Part shown: piece after piece, positions 54,618 through 64,000 of the stretch | Numbering within the stretch: position 1 is the stretch's first letter | How the letters are laid out: every line of letters starts with the position of its first letter | Source: Flaccisagitta enflata | Lineage: Eukaryota > Chaetognatha > Sagittoidea > Aphragmophora | NCBI GenBank assembly: GCA_965153355.1 | Contig: OZ231126.1 | Span: forward strand, 108,066,001 to 108,130,000 | Direction: 5' to 3' | Length of the DNA stretch: 64,000 bases | The notes under the pieces: generated by a model | What the model saw: the letters and a program-made list of their open reading frames with translations, nothing else | Told to the model about the DNA's origin: nothing | The model's database searches: none | Translations under genes and position numbers: made by a program

Positions 54618-54762
54618 TAGTCGCGGACACGCGACTCTACACCTTGCCGTGTCGGTCGGTTGGTGGGTCGGTTGGTAGGTCCGTCCGTCCGTCCATCCGT
54701 CCGTCACATTTTTAAATTCCAAGCGGTTTTAGCGACTGGATTGCCGTGTATCCAGCCTTGTT
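54618..54762 (+). mobile_element. Hairpin-ended repeat, first subfamily, 145 bp
   Basis: Starts TAGTCGCGGACACGCGACTC, then TACACCTTGCCGTGTCGGTC, GGTT/GTCC tetranucleotides, and ends TTGCCGTGTATCCAGCCTTG. Closest relative is the copy at 8630-8783. Confidence 0.8.
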
Positions 54763-55098
54763 ACCCAATACTGTCCTTGGGATAAAACTTTTAAAGAAAA
54801 ATTGAGCAACGAATGTCAGCGTTGAAGAAGCCTAGAACATAGGGTTGTCATGGCCAAACCAGGCCGCGGCGTGTTAAGTCACGGTGCACATAAAGGGGCA
54901 ATTATTCTGGTCAAATAATAATAAAGAAAAGAACTCAAGTGATTAATTTATAATTTTTTCTAAAGAATATTATATCTCAGTTCATAATATTATATTTGCA
55001 TTAAATATCAAAACACAATCATATCGATACAAAATTGGTAGAAAAAATTGAGAAAAATGAAAGAAAAATTAATTCTCATTCTTTGATATATCACAGGT

Positions 55099-55106
<8 letters not shown>
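54763..55106. other. No gene seen
   Basis: AT-rich sequence without recognised features. Confidence 0.5.
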
Positions 55107-55159
<53 letters not shown>

Positions 55160-55164
55160 TCTCT
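55107..55164. repeat. (CT)n microsatellite
   Basis: Near-pure CT dinucleotide run with one CCC interruption. Confidence 0.95.
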
Positions 55165-55249
55165 GTGACAGTGGAGATTGGCTGGAAGTCCGTTTCCAAC
55201 AGATAACGATGTCCAGTCCCTAGAAATCTGTTCGAGCGGGGTTTGACTT

Positions 55250-55357
55250 TAACAACAACAATGCAAAAGTCAATGATAACAATGCAAACAACAACAGCAA
55301 CAACAATAATGCAAACCACAACGACAACGACAACAAGAACAATAGCACCAATGAGAA

Positions 55358-55419
<62 letters not shown>

Positions 55420-55421
55420 GC

Positions 55422-55480
<59 letters not shown>

Positions 55481-55490
55481 AAACAACAAC
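55250..55490. repeat. (CAA)n trinucleotide tract
   Basis: About 240 bp of CAA repeats, degenerate on the left (CAATAATGC, GACAACG) and pure from about 55378 to 55480. Poly-Thr, poly-Asn and poly-Leu frames here are artefacts. Confidence 0.95.
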
Positions 55491-57030
55491 AAGCGAGAAG
55501 AGAGACTATCAGCATCAGTTGTCAATTCTATACGTTTTTCATGGTTGGGCCTCTTCCCATTGTTTGTCCAGCATGCTAAATGCCTTTTTTTCAATGAAAA
55601 TAGGCATTTTACCTTTTTCCCCCAATAAAAACATTATTTTTGGTCTTTTTTGGCCAACCTTGTCCATTGATTAGCTCAAGAAGAAAGCGATGGTGATTGA
55701 GAAAAGGTAGACAGAAACAACCAATAGGGCGATTTTACAACTTTTTAGTCACAACGACATAAAATTCAAAAAAATGTGTGTTACGAGGTATCAAATGAAA
55801 GCCCTTGCAATACTGCATCAACTCATACCAGTCATTAGGGGTTTGGAGAAAAATTTTTTTTTTCGTTTACATTGCTACCTTGTGATGTTTTGCGCATACA
55901 AAGACGACTATTTACGACCAAAACAACTAGAATAGATACTGTATGTAGTTGCGCACGAATGAAAATATAATACTCAAGACGTCGCTTCACTAAAAAGAAA
56001 CAATCAAGATTTACTTTCATACATTTGTAATGAAAACAACACATTGATACGGTAAACAGTGTAAACATAAATAAAGAGTCAGTTGGAATGATAGAATTTG
56101 TTAGACAACAAATTAATTCAAATGATAACAGTTACAAAGGATGACAGTGCATCTCAATTGTACTCATTTTGTATAACAACAATCATGAAAATGATAACTT
56201 GTCTGACAGATAAGATCATACTAATTACTCAATGGTAATTTTCTCACTTGAATCTTGTCAAGTCCTGTTGATACAGCGTCTCGGGGTGATAATTCATCCT
56301 GTTTGACTTTGCTTCTGAAGACGGAACCACCGCCTTCTGGGAGCAATAGTCGGACAGAATGATTGGTTATCATCTAGAGCTGCTGTAGCAAAGGTAATTT
56401 TGGTAAGTTGAATTGTTTTAATTTTCTTTAGCTTCTCAATTACACCAGTTGGTAATGTTACATTCAGTAATTGTTATGATCCCATGTGACAATCTTTTCT
56501 CTTAGTATACATTACTGCTTGAAACAAAACATTGTTTTTTAGCGGTGGTAATTATTGGGGGGAACGATTGTTACAGGAGAATTAACAATGAAGAAAGTAT
56601 ATTTACTAGATGGGATAATTGAGTTACTGGACGCTGGTGTATTATGGATATACTCTTTTCTTTACTAATCAAAACATTGTTATTACTGTGCCCACCTTTT
56701 ACGCGTTTTTTGTTATCAATGAACTATTTCTTTCAGAATTGAGCTAGACTTCTATTGACTATTGATAGTTTTTTCTCGAAATTGGCGTATTTCTTTGAAG
56801 TCTTATTTTCCGTTCAAAAACAGGGGGGTGTCAAGAAGCCTAGCTCATTTCCTCAAGACCGGTATCCTTTATCTGGATCTATTCATATTTAGATAGCATT
56901 TATTGCCTCATTTACTCGATCCGTTTTGCTTTATCCATCTTTCATGGATCCGTTCATATTATCACGGGCACCATATCTACCGACCATATTCAGGGCTCAT
57001 ACCAGCTTTTTCTTTCCAGCGTCCAGACGT
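55491..57030. other. No gene seen
   Basis: AT-rich. GAGGTATCAAATGAAAGCCC at about 55788 resembles the terminal word of the 63654 hairpin MITE, but no partner was found. No coding recognised. Confidence 0.5.
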
Positions 57031-57039
57031 CTAGACAGT

Positions 57040-57165
57040 TTGTGGCGCGTTCCTATTCGCTAAAGCGAGCGTCGCGAGATTAGACAATTTCTGATTGGTC
57101 GCCTCCGTCGCGACGGAAGCGGCGCAACGTCGCGACGCGTCGTTTCTCCTCTTTTTTCCTTCTCT
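57040..57165. promoter_or_regulatory. CpG-rich segment with inverted CCAAT word
   Basis: A short GC- and CpG-rich island in AT-rich surroundings: TAAAGCGAGCGTCGCGAG, TTTCTGATTGGTCGCC (inverted CCAAT), and palindromic GTCGCGAC words. It could be an unmethylated promoter or the GC-rich end of an unrecognised repeat. No convincing downstream exon is visible. Confidence 0.2.
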
Positions 57166-57590
57166 GGTTCATTCTCAGTCTGGCTCTATTCTTGATCGTA
57201 CCTCCTCCTTCTCGAACCTAATAATTAGAGTCGGTCCACGGGTTAACTACATGCTGACAGAGGTACCTATTACTATTATTCATGCCATATTTCCTTCATT
57301 ATTTGGGTCATTATTCTGATTATTGGTTACTCATTATTCTGGTCATTATTTCTATTATTGGCCCTATTTTTGTCATATTATTCATTTTTGGCTTCCTTTA
57401 GCATTAGGTACATTACTCATGATATGTTCCCCTTTCTCTTTTGCTTTACTGTCAGTTTCTACGTTTCCATATGAGAATATACGATCTTATCATCTCATTT
57501 CCTGGTTCTGTAGTTTCTCAGCGTGACAGTTAGGGTCGTAGGCCTTCCAGTTAGCCCATTTTGATCGGTTTACCGACAAGAGTGGGTTAT
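57166..57590. other. No gene seen
   Basis: T-rich stretch with short frames only, including (57323-57375) a degenerate ATTATTCTGGTCATTATT repeat. Confidence 0.45.
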
Positions 57591-57591
57591 A

Positions 57592-57613
57592 GAGTCGCGT
57601 GCACGCGACTAAA
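57592..57613 (-). repeat. Terminal hairpin of a hairpin-ended repeat (perfect palindrome)
   Basis: AGTCGCGTGCACGCGACT is an exact 18-bp palindrome followed by AAAAA, identical in form to the termini of first-subfamily copies in reverse orientation. The rest of the copy upstream is not recognisable beyond GACAAGAGTGGG. Confidence 0.6.
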
Positions 57614-58140
57614 AATTTCCAATAAACCTTTGCAAAAGCATTCAGCAAATCATTTGCCTCGGAATCAATGGCTCACCTGAAAACCTAACTGTTTGGGCCG
57701 GTAAAAGATCTGGCAGATCATCTGCTTTTTGATGTGACTCCTTTGTAGTTGTCTTGGCATCTGTATATTGGTAAATATAATGTCAGGTTGGTGAAACAAA
57801 ATATGGTCAGTAGGGTGCTCGGGAATTTGGTCAAAATTCATACACTGATATACTCAAGCCCTTTGCATAAACATCCAATGAAATAGCAATGTCTCATAAG
57901 TTGGGGTGTAAAATCAAAGAAAAAACCTTGTTGGCAAAGAGGTTTACTATAGGGATTTTTTCATTGCCATTGGAAGCCTATAGTATAGCCAAGATGGTTT
58001 GATTTTCAAATCTTCATCTTTAGAATTTTTGATTTGATACATTTATTCTAAAAACTTATGTATCATTTTCTGAAATTTGTCCCTTATTCCTGACCACCCT
58101 GATGGTCAGCGACTCTCGTCTCATTATCTTTGTTGATTTT
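57614..58140. other. No gene seen
   Basis: AT-rich sequence without recognised features. Confidence 0.5.
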
Positions 58141-58141
58141 T

Positions 58142-58431
58142 TAGTCACATGCATGCGACTCTACACCCCGCTTTGTACGTTGGTCGGTCGGTTGGTTGGT
58201 CACACTTTACTTTTTTATCACTTTTATCTTTTTAAGTCACTCTTAGTCATTCTAAGTTGTTTTAAACCATTTTAAGACATTTCAAGACATTATTGTCATT
58301 TCAGTCTTTATTGTCCTTTACATAGTCATTTAAAGTCATCCTAAGTCATTAAAAGTCATTGTTAGTCATTCTAAGGGGACTAAAAAGATGCAGACAAAGC
58401 CTCTTATAGAGTTGCGTGTCCGAAACTCAAA
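58142..58431. mobile_element. Hairpin-ended repeat with hairpins at both ends
   Basis: Left end TAGTCACATGCATGCGACTC, then TACACCCCGCTTTG and (GGTC)n. The middle is a TAAGTCATTC array. The right end CAGACAAAGCCTCTTATAGA then GTTGCGTGTCCGAAACTC is the complement-type hairpin terminus. Two inward-facing copies have apparently fused. Confidence 0.55.
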
Positions 58432-58494
58432 ATGAATAGGATGAATGAATGAATTCATTTTCGACAACAAAAAAAAGTTGACAGATAATAGATA

Positions 58495-58634
58495 CAATGA
58501 AAGAGTTGAGTATAGAGATACCTGCGGTTGGAGCTTCTTTTTGCAGTTTATTTTGACTTTGCTGCAATTCCAATTCTGTATAGAGCAGATGTTTGAAAAA
58601 AATCAGCCCTATTGAATTTTTATTCAGCTCCCAA

Positions 58635-58677
<43 letters not shown>

Positions 58678-59022
58678 ATTTTCTCTCAGTCTCTTCTCTC
58701 TCTTTTTCCATCTCTTTTTTTCCCTCTTTACTAAATACTTCAAGATGTTTGCAGCTAAAAAACAACAGATAAAAGACAGAACGGAGGAGTTGAGCAAAGA
58801 GATACCTGTGGTTGGAATTTTTTTTTGCGGTTTATTTGGTCTTTGCTGCAATTCCGATCCTGTATAAAGCAAATGAGTGAACACAAAATTAACCCTAACA
58901 GGCTTAAAACCAGCTTTCCAAGTCCGTTTTTCGGTTTGTTTGTCTGACTGTTTGTTTCTCTGTCTCTCTGTCTTTCTGTCTTTGTTTCAATCTTTTGCTC
59001 TCTGAGTGTCTGTCTGTCTGCC

Positions 59023-59062
<40 letters not shown>

Positions 59063-59102
59063 CGTATGTCTGTCTGTCTGTCCATCTGTCTGTCTGCCTG
59101 TC

Positions 59103-59160
<58 letters not shown>

Positions 59161-59230
59161 TACTTAGCGCATCAAGATGTTTGCAGCTTTTGGCGTTGCT
59201 GAAGGGGAGCCAGAAGGCTTCACCAGTGCG
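58495..59230 (+). repeat. Diverged tandem duplication with (TGTC)n and (CT)n tracts
   Basis: The words GAGATACCTGCGGTTGGAG (58518) and GAGATACCTGTGGTTGGAA (58799), TTTGCTGCAATTCC (58558 and 58842), and TTCAAGATGTTTGCAGCT/ATCAAGATGTTTGCAGCT (58739 and 59170) show repeated units of about 290-430 bp. (TGTC)n lies at about 58637-58672 and 59007-59100, and (CT)n at 59105-59157, inside the units. Confidence 0.7.
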
Positions 59231-59395
59231 TGTACAGAATAAATATTCCTACAAAATGAGAAAAAAAAAAGAGATATACTTAATTATATATATTTGCATT
59301 TGGTTTTCATTTCAACAAAAACATTTTATGGACACATATTGGTGGCTAATTCATGTGCGCTTTAAAGGCATCATTTTATATACACTATTGTAAAA

Positions 59396-60392
59396 AACAA
59401 GGCCAGGTTTGAAGCCTAAGAATTTGGATTTGAGACCTGAGAAACCTAATTTGAGGCCTGAGAGGCCAGGTTTGAGGCCTAAGAGGTTGGATTTGAGGCC
59501 CAAGAGGTTGGATTTGAGGCCTGAGAGGCCGGATTTGAGGCCTGAGAGGCTGGATTTTAGGCCTGAGAGGCTGGATTTGAGGCCTGAGAGGCTAGATTTG
59601 TGGTCTCAGAGGTCAGATTTGAGGCCTGAGGGGCCTGAGGGGCCCGAGGGGGGGGACGGACGGACGGACGAATGAATGGACGAGCGAGAGTCCCCCTGTG
59701 TTCTATAGGACTTCGTCCCCTTCTGGGCCGCTGCCCAAAAGGTCGCCCAAGGGCAATATGTGGTCAGTGATACCCGTTGCCCTGCTTTGCCTGATTGTGA
59801 ATTAGAGCAAGTGGAAGCAGGGCAGCAGCCCCAAAGGGGGTGAAGTCCTGTAGAAAACAGGGGGACTATTGTTTGTCTGTCATTCCGTCCGTTCCCTCCA
59901 GGCCCTCTCATGCCTGTAATCTGTCCTATCAGGCCTGAAATCTGCCCTATCAGGCCTGAAATCTATCCTCTCAGGACTGAAATCTTCCCTATCAGGCCTG
60001 AAATCTGTCCTCTCAACCCTGAAATCTGTCATCTCAAGCCATCACGGCTAACTCGAGGCCTTGATGGTCAATGGGGGGGGACGGACAGACGGACGGAAGG
60101 ACGGACGGAAGGACAGATGGACGGACAGACATCTCGAAATCCCCCCTGTGTTCTACAGGACATCGGCCCTTTGGGGCCGCTGCCCAAAAAGGCCTACTTG
60201 AGGACTGTGAGAGCTGATATGAGGCCTAGGTTAGGTAACAACATGAGACGGAGAAACAAAATTACCCTACGTGGAATCATAGGTCATTGGCTCCTACAGG
60301 GCTGCTGCCCAAAAAGGGAACCCACCAAGCAACATACCGTCCAACTGACAGACAGACAAAGCGGGATCAAGAGTTGCATAACACGCAACTAA
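59396..60392 (-). mobile_element. Hairpin-ended repeat, ~1-kb copy with AGGCCTGAGAGG core (reverse orientation)
   Basis: Starts AACAAGGCCAGG. Then come about ten 20-21-bp units of TTTGAGGCCTGAGAGGCTGG (59409-59640), an inverted pair (CCCCTGTGTTCTATAGGACT at 59693 against AAGTCCTGTAGAAAACAGGG at about 59847), CAGGCCTGAAATCTG units (59930-60040), and (GGAC)n. It ends CAAAGCGGGATCAAGAGTTG then CATAACACGCAACTAA. Start and end match the boundaries of the short copies in reverse orientation. Confidence 0.7.
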
Positions 60393-61190
60393 AAATTATA
60401 ACCTACTTTTACTTACGTTTCCAGGCTTCTTGTTTTGGCTGGTGCACTTTTTCCAAACTTGCATCTCGCATCTTGCCGCCCGTGATTTCATGACATTCTG
60501 TGACATACTCCACCTCACTGTGCTTTTAGATTGACATAACACTGGGTTTTTTCTGCAATTTTCAGTGATGGCGTAAGATAGAAAAAAAGTGGCAGGCTGT
60601 CGCTAAAGTTTTATTTGGTCAGCAGTCTTAAAAACATACGGCTCAGTAAAATGTTCATTCCATCTACAATACCGCAGGAAAACCCATTTATATGTAACTT
60701 TTTAATTTAAAAGCACAGTGACCAAGGTTGTGTTGTTTGATACTTGAAATACTGAGATTATCAAACACTGAAATAGTTGGAACTAGATGATCTAATTACA
60801 TTGAAAGGCGAGATTCATGAAACTCAATATCTCTCAGATGTCTTTTAAGAAACTGCAATCATCAGTGATATCATTTTTATCAAACACAACCTCGGTGGAG
60901 TAAAAGAAAAATGAGAGGATAACATATCAGATTTCAAAATTCTTTGTGATGCTGTGAGTTCAATGTGAGACAATGGGACACAGCAGTTTTTTGATAAAAA
61001 CATTTATACTAAAAATCTGTCCAAGTTAAAATCAATCAGTATAGGAATGTTTACACAAACATGATGAAATTCTTGGGGTACCTTGATTGGGTTCATATTC
61101 AGATTCCTGTCATAAATTCCAACATTTTACCGGTTGCCTTATGTACTTTCATGAAAAGCTGAAATTTTCATTTTCTATGCCGGATATACA
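60393..61190. other. No gene seen
   Basis: AT-rich sequence without recognised coding or repeats. Confidence 0.5.
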
Positions 61191-61195
61191 GCTAC

Positions 61196-61400
61196 CCCAG
61201 TCGCGTGGGGGTGCAGGTGGGCAAGAGCAGTGCTGGAGAAGGTTTCTAGAGCATTTGGGCAGGAGCAATAGGCTCAATAGCAGCCCAAAGGCAGTAAGTG
61301 GTCAGCGGTACCCGTGCCCTGCTTGAGTAGTATGTGATTTAAGTTGAGAGGGAGCAGGGCGGCGGCCCCAAAGGGGGGTGGCATGGACCTAGCAGTGACG
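61196..61400. repeat. Fragment of the AGGCC/GGGCC-type dispersed repeat
   Basis: Contains CAGTCGCGTGGGGGTGCAGG, GTAAGTGGTCAGCGGTACCC and GCAGGGCGGCGGCCCCAAAG, modules also found at 59750-59850 and 13490-13830. Confidence 0.6.
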
Positions 61401-61550
61401 GGCCTATCAGCAACTCTGTCCAGCTTTGGATATGAGAGCTAAAAAAAAGAGAAAAAGTCATGAACATTATCTGATCTTTATCCACGGTCCTTTTTGGGCA
61501 GCAGCTCTGAAGGAACCGATGACCTATACAGTTATATTCTTGTAGTCCTG

Positions 61551-62161
61551 TACCATCTTGCTCAAAAATATCGTCTCACCTTTATACCTAATTTATGACC
61601 AAACAACTGTAAAAAACACATTAAAATCAGTGATCATTAGAAAGAGCAAGAAAAAATCTTCAAAATGCCACCAAACAGAGCTCAGTAGCTCGATTCGTTT
61701 AGATTTTAGAGCTAAAAGAGTAAAAACGTTGATGTCCCTAAAGAGCAAAATATATGCAAAAAATGAGGAGAAGAATATTGACCTGTTCATTTTCACTTTT
61801 TCTAGGCTTATTATTATAAAATCATATGAAAATTGGTGACCATTGGAAAGAGCTTTGAAAGATCTGTCAAATGCCGCCAAGCAGATTTTTCTAGTACAAA
61901 CTATTTGAATTTTATTTCAAAATGTATATACATAGGTAAGAAAGTGATGAAAAAAAAAACTGCTGGAAAGTTTGAAGAACCGGTTTAACAAAAAAGTACA
62001 TGAATCCTTTATCTATATCTTCCCAATTGTATACAAAGGGTATATGGTACCATAAGTACTTATACTAAATTTTTGTGCAGAAATATAAACTTTTTATGAG
62101 AAATAACAACAATAAACAATAATCGTGTTTTACTGAGACGATATTTTTGAGCAAGATGGTA
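61551..62161. mobile_element. TA-flanked MITE, 611 bp
   Basis: Perfect 28-bp inverted termini beginning TACCATCTTGCTCAAAAATA and ending with the exact complement at 62161. The outer TA fits a TA target duplication. Inside are two diverged direct copies (about 61625-61690 and 61830-61880) containing AAAGAGC and CAAATGCC/CAAAATGCC words. No transposase. Confidence 0.85.
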
Positions 62162-62206
62162 AATTCTTTTTCTTTTTTCCTTTTTTCCTTTTTGGCTTTT
62201 ATTTTT

Positions 62207-62376
62207 AGTCGCATCTAATTGACTCTACGCCCCGCTTTGTCCGTCGGTTGGTTGTTCAGTCAGTAGTTTGGTTGATTGGTCATATGTCACTGCCCCTGCC
62301 CAAATAGTCTAGTGACCTAAAACATAGCCCCTGCTCACCCATATGCGACTGGGGTAACCGTGTTCCCAGCCTTGTT
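62207..62376 (+). mobile_element. Hairpin-ended repeat, first subfamily, 170 bp
   Basis: Starts TAGTCGCATCTAATTGACTC (decayed hairpin), then TACGCCCCGCTTTGTCCGTC and GGTT tetranucleotides, CACTGCCCCTGCCCAAATAG, and ends AACCGTGTTCCCAGCCTTGT. Confidence 0.75.
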
Positions 62377-62559
62377 TTGCACACGCTTTGAATAAAGCGC
62401 ATGCCACAAAAAATTAGATTAAAATATCTTGTAGCACTCTCCTAGGTAATGATTAGAAAACCATGTTTTTCAGGAATATGAAAAACATTCAATAAAAAAT
62501 AGGTTACTACAGCGGAAGCTACCGTCAAATAAAAGAACAATATTTGAAGTTTGCTGAAA

Positions 62560-63660
62560 TTACTTTTTGAACATTTTCAGTCTTTTGTTTTTCTTTGAAG
62601 ACCATCCAAAGTTTTTAGGTTTTTTTCTTCTTTTGGAGACAAATGACCCATCTTCTGCTATCGCTCTTTGCTCCTGCTCAAACGGCTTGGCCACCACATC
62701 TTGATCAAGAATTAAACTGAGGCTGATACTGCGTTTTGTGGAACCATTTGAATTAACTTTTATGCCTTCTCCAGGTCTAACAACGACAGATTGCTGGGAT
62801 ACTGGAGATTGGAGATTTTGCCCATTGTTGCTAGATGCACAAATGTCTTTTGGATGGGTTCTTATGGCTTTCTCAGGTCCAGTGTCCAAATGATGTCCAA
62901 TGGTCGGATTGCTTTCCAATACCTTAGAGCTATTCTGGAGCACGAGATTTTGCCCATTTTTGCCCGATGCACTGACTTCATTTGATTGCGTTCTTATGTC
63001 TTTCTCAGATCGCTGAACATGATCTACAATGGCCAGATTGCTTCCCACTATGTCAGAGCCATTCTGGGGCATGAGATTTTGCCCATTGTTGCCAGACGCA
63101 ATGACGTCATTAGAATGGGATCTTACATCTTCTCCAGGTCCACTGTCCACGCATTGCTGGGCATGATCTTCAATGGTCAGATCCCCTGCCATTTCTTCAG
63201 GCTCTGATTCATGGACATTTTGCTCATTGTCGCAAGAGACTCCATCCTTGACTTCAACTAGGTAATACTTTAAGAACTCATCAACATCTAGTTCAGCTCC
63301 ATTTAGGTCAACTTTATGTAGAATTTCGACCCCTCTCTCATTTAATGTAACCCACTTCTTATAGTGGATTGGTTCTCCATCAGTATCTCGCGTGATCGTG
63401 AATCCAACTTCAGAAATAATTGATTTCAGGTGATTGTTTTTGGTGGAGAAATCAGTGATTTGTGCTTTTGGGCGATTGATGGTGGTGGAGAAATCATTGG
63501 TTTGGGAAGATAGACATGACAACTCTTTTTAGAGCGATTCAATCTGGTTCTCCTTTTCCTTCAGCTCATTGAAATAAGCTTTCTTGTGCGCCTTGGTGTC
63601 TTTGCTGATTTTTTGCAATTGTTCTTCAAGATCATTCTTTTTTGCAGCATTTCCTTTCAT
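62560..63660 (-). pseudogene. Unknown protein with internal repeats and a basic tail (in-frame TAA)
   Basis: The long frame (63528-62560, about 322 codons) has no ATG near its start. Upstream in the same frame an ATG at 63660 opens a 43-codon coiled-coil-like segment (KKNDLEEQLQKISKDTKAHK) ending in TAA at 63531-63529. The long part begins with a domain including ITRDTDGEPIHYKKWVTLNE and VDEFLKYYLVEVK. It then has three degenerate repeats of about 40-48 residues marked SGNNGQNL, SGKNGQNL and SSNNGQNL, each preceded by an R-T/S-H/Q-S-N-D/E-V-type segment. The C-terminus is basic (SKRRKKPKNFGWSSKKNKRL), suggesting nuclear or nucleic-acid contact. The ATG at 63660 lies inside the edge of a palindromic MITE (63654-63800), so the true N-terminus may be lost. 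Product is unknown: either a decayed gene or an exon whose first part lies beyond the MITE. Confidence 0.45.
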
Positions 63661-63800
63661 TTGATAGGTCACACTATATGGTTTTATACAGAAATAAAGT
63701 TTTCATATTTGAGCCACCGTTACTTTTTTGTAACGGTGACTCGAAAAATGAAAATGTATGTTCTTTGCAAAAGTATAGAGTGCGACCTATCAAATGAAAG
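63654..63800. mobile_element. Palindromic hairpin MITE, 147 bp
   Basis: Left CTTTCATTTGATAGGTCACA and right complement of CTTTCATTTGATAGGTCGCA. The inner arms GCCACCGTTAC and GTAACGGTGAC meet around a short T-rich loop at about 63723. The element folds almost completely on itself. Confidence 0.8.
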
Positions 63801-64000
63801 GGAATTTCGCCTAGATTAACAATATGGTATCAAAAATACAGTCAATACAACTCACAAGAATCTGTACTCCCACCACCTTTCCTGTAGGTGAAAAATCGAT
63901 CTTTTTTCCAAAAGTGCTGCAGGAAAGATTTCCCTCTTGATGGTTCTTGTATTGTACACATATGAGCGAAAAAATCCACTGTAATGTCAATCTCACCCTG
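63801..64000. other. No gene seen
   Basis: AT-rich sequence to the window edge, with no recognised feature. Confidence 0.4.

Noticed and set aside
55220-55674. Poly-Thr and poly-Leu frames
   Set aside because: Translations of the (CAA)n tract.
57592-57613. Helitron 3' end (hairpin plus CTAA)
   Set aside because: The family's hairpin overlaps the CTAA, flanks are not A/T in the Helitron manner, and no 5' TC end or Rep/helicase is seen. Kept only as an unclassified hairpin-ended repeat.

Overview
This is metazoan, probably invertebrate, nuclear DNA that is overwhelmingly repetitive. The evidence is a BEL/Pao retroelement (a lineage known from animals), several non-LTR retrotransposon pieces, many TA-flanked MITEs and foldback elements, and a large load of (GA)n, (CA)n, (CAA)n and minisatellite DNA. 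No rRNA, CRISPR array or prokaryotic-style operon was seen. The phylum cannot be fixed from the sequence.

Layout. 0-27 kb is repeat territory. It holds a symmetric 4.4-kb foldback (1.9-6.3 kb), a second foldback (7.6-9.1 kb), several TA-flanked MITEs, long GA tracts, low-complexity repeats built on AGGCCTGA and GGAC motifs, and a 1.6-kb copy of a hairpin-ended (GGTC)n repeat family expanded by minisatellites (20.8-22.4 kb). At 27.58 kb lies the only confidently recognised host gene piece: the first coding exon of a THUMPD3-like tRNA methyltransferase, followed by a splice donor. No second exon was recognised, so everything to its right may be intron. 28.4-36.3 kb (minus strand) is a 5'-truncated CR1/Jockey-superfamily LINE joined to a decayed BEL/Pao element (Gln-rich N-terminus, gag, zinc knuckles, protease, part of RT, RNase H end, pre-integrase region).

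37.4-51.7 kb (plus strand) is the most interesting part: a tandem set of divergent copies of an unrecognised alpha-helical, coiled-coil-ended protein family (called A, B and D::C here). Copy A has an in-frame TGA and copy B a frameshift. The third copy is cut in two by a 10.6-kb insertion flanked by an 8-bp duplication in matching reading phase. That insertion carries a nearly intact two-ORF LINE. ORF1 has a CCHC knuckle and an SGNH/GDSL-type esterase domain; ORF2 is L1/Tx1-like (endonuclease, RT, C-terminal zinc finger) with two +1 frameshifts. Copies B and D::C share a conserved 3' hairpin motif.

52-64 kb returns to repeats: a pair of tRNA-like (SINE-type) units, a 31-bp minisatellite, more copies of the hairpin-ended family, a CAA tract, TGTC-rich tandem duplications, a MITE with 28-bp termini, and a minus-strand ORF (62.56-63.66 kb) with internal protein repeats, a basic tail, an in-frame stop and a palindromic MITE at its 5' edge.

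Most long open frames elsewhere are artefacts of simple repeats, such as poly Arg-Glu or Ser-Leu from GA/CT tracts. Family names rest on recognised motifs read by eye; no database search was run.
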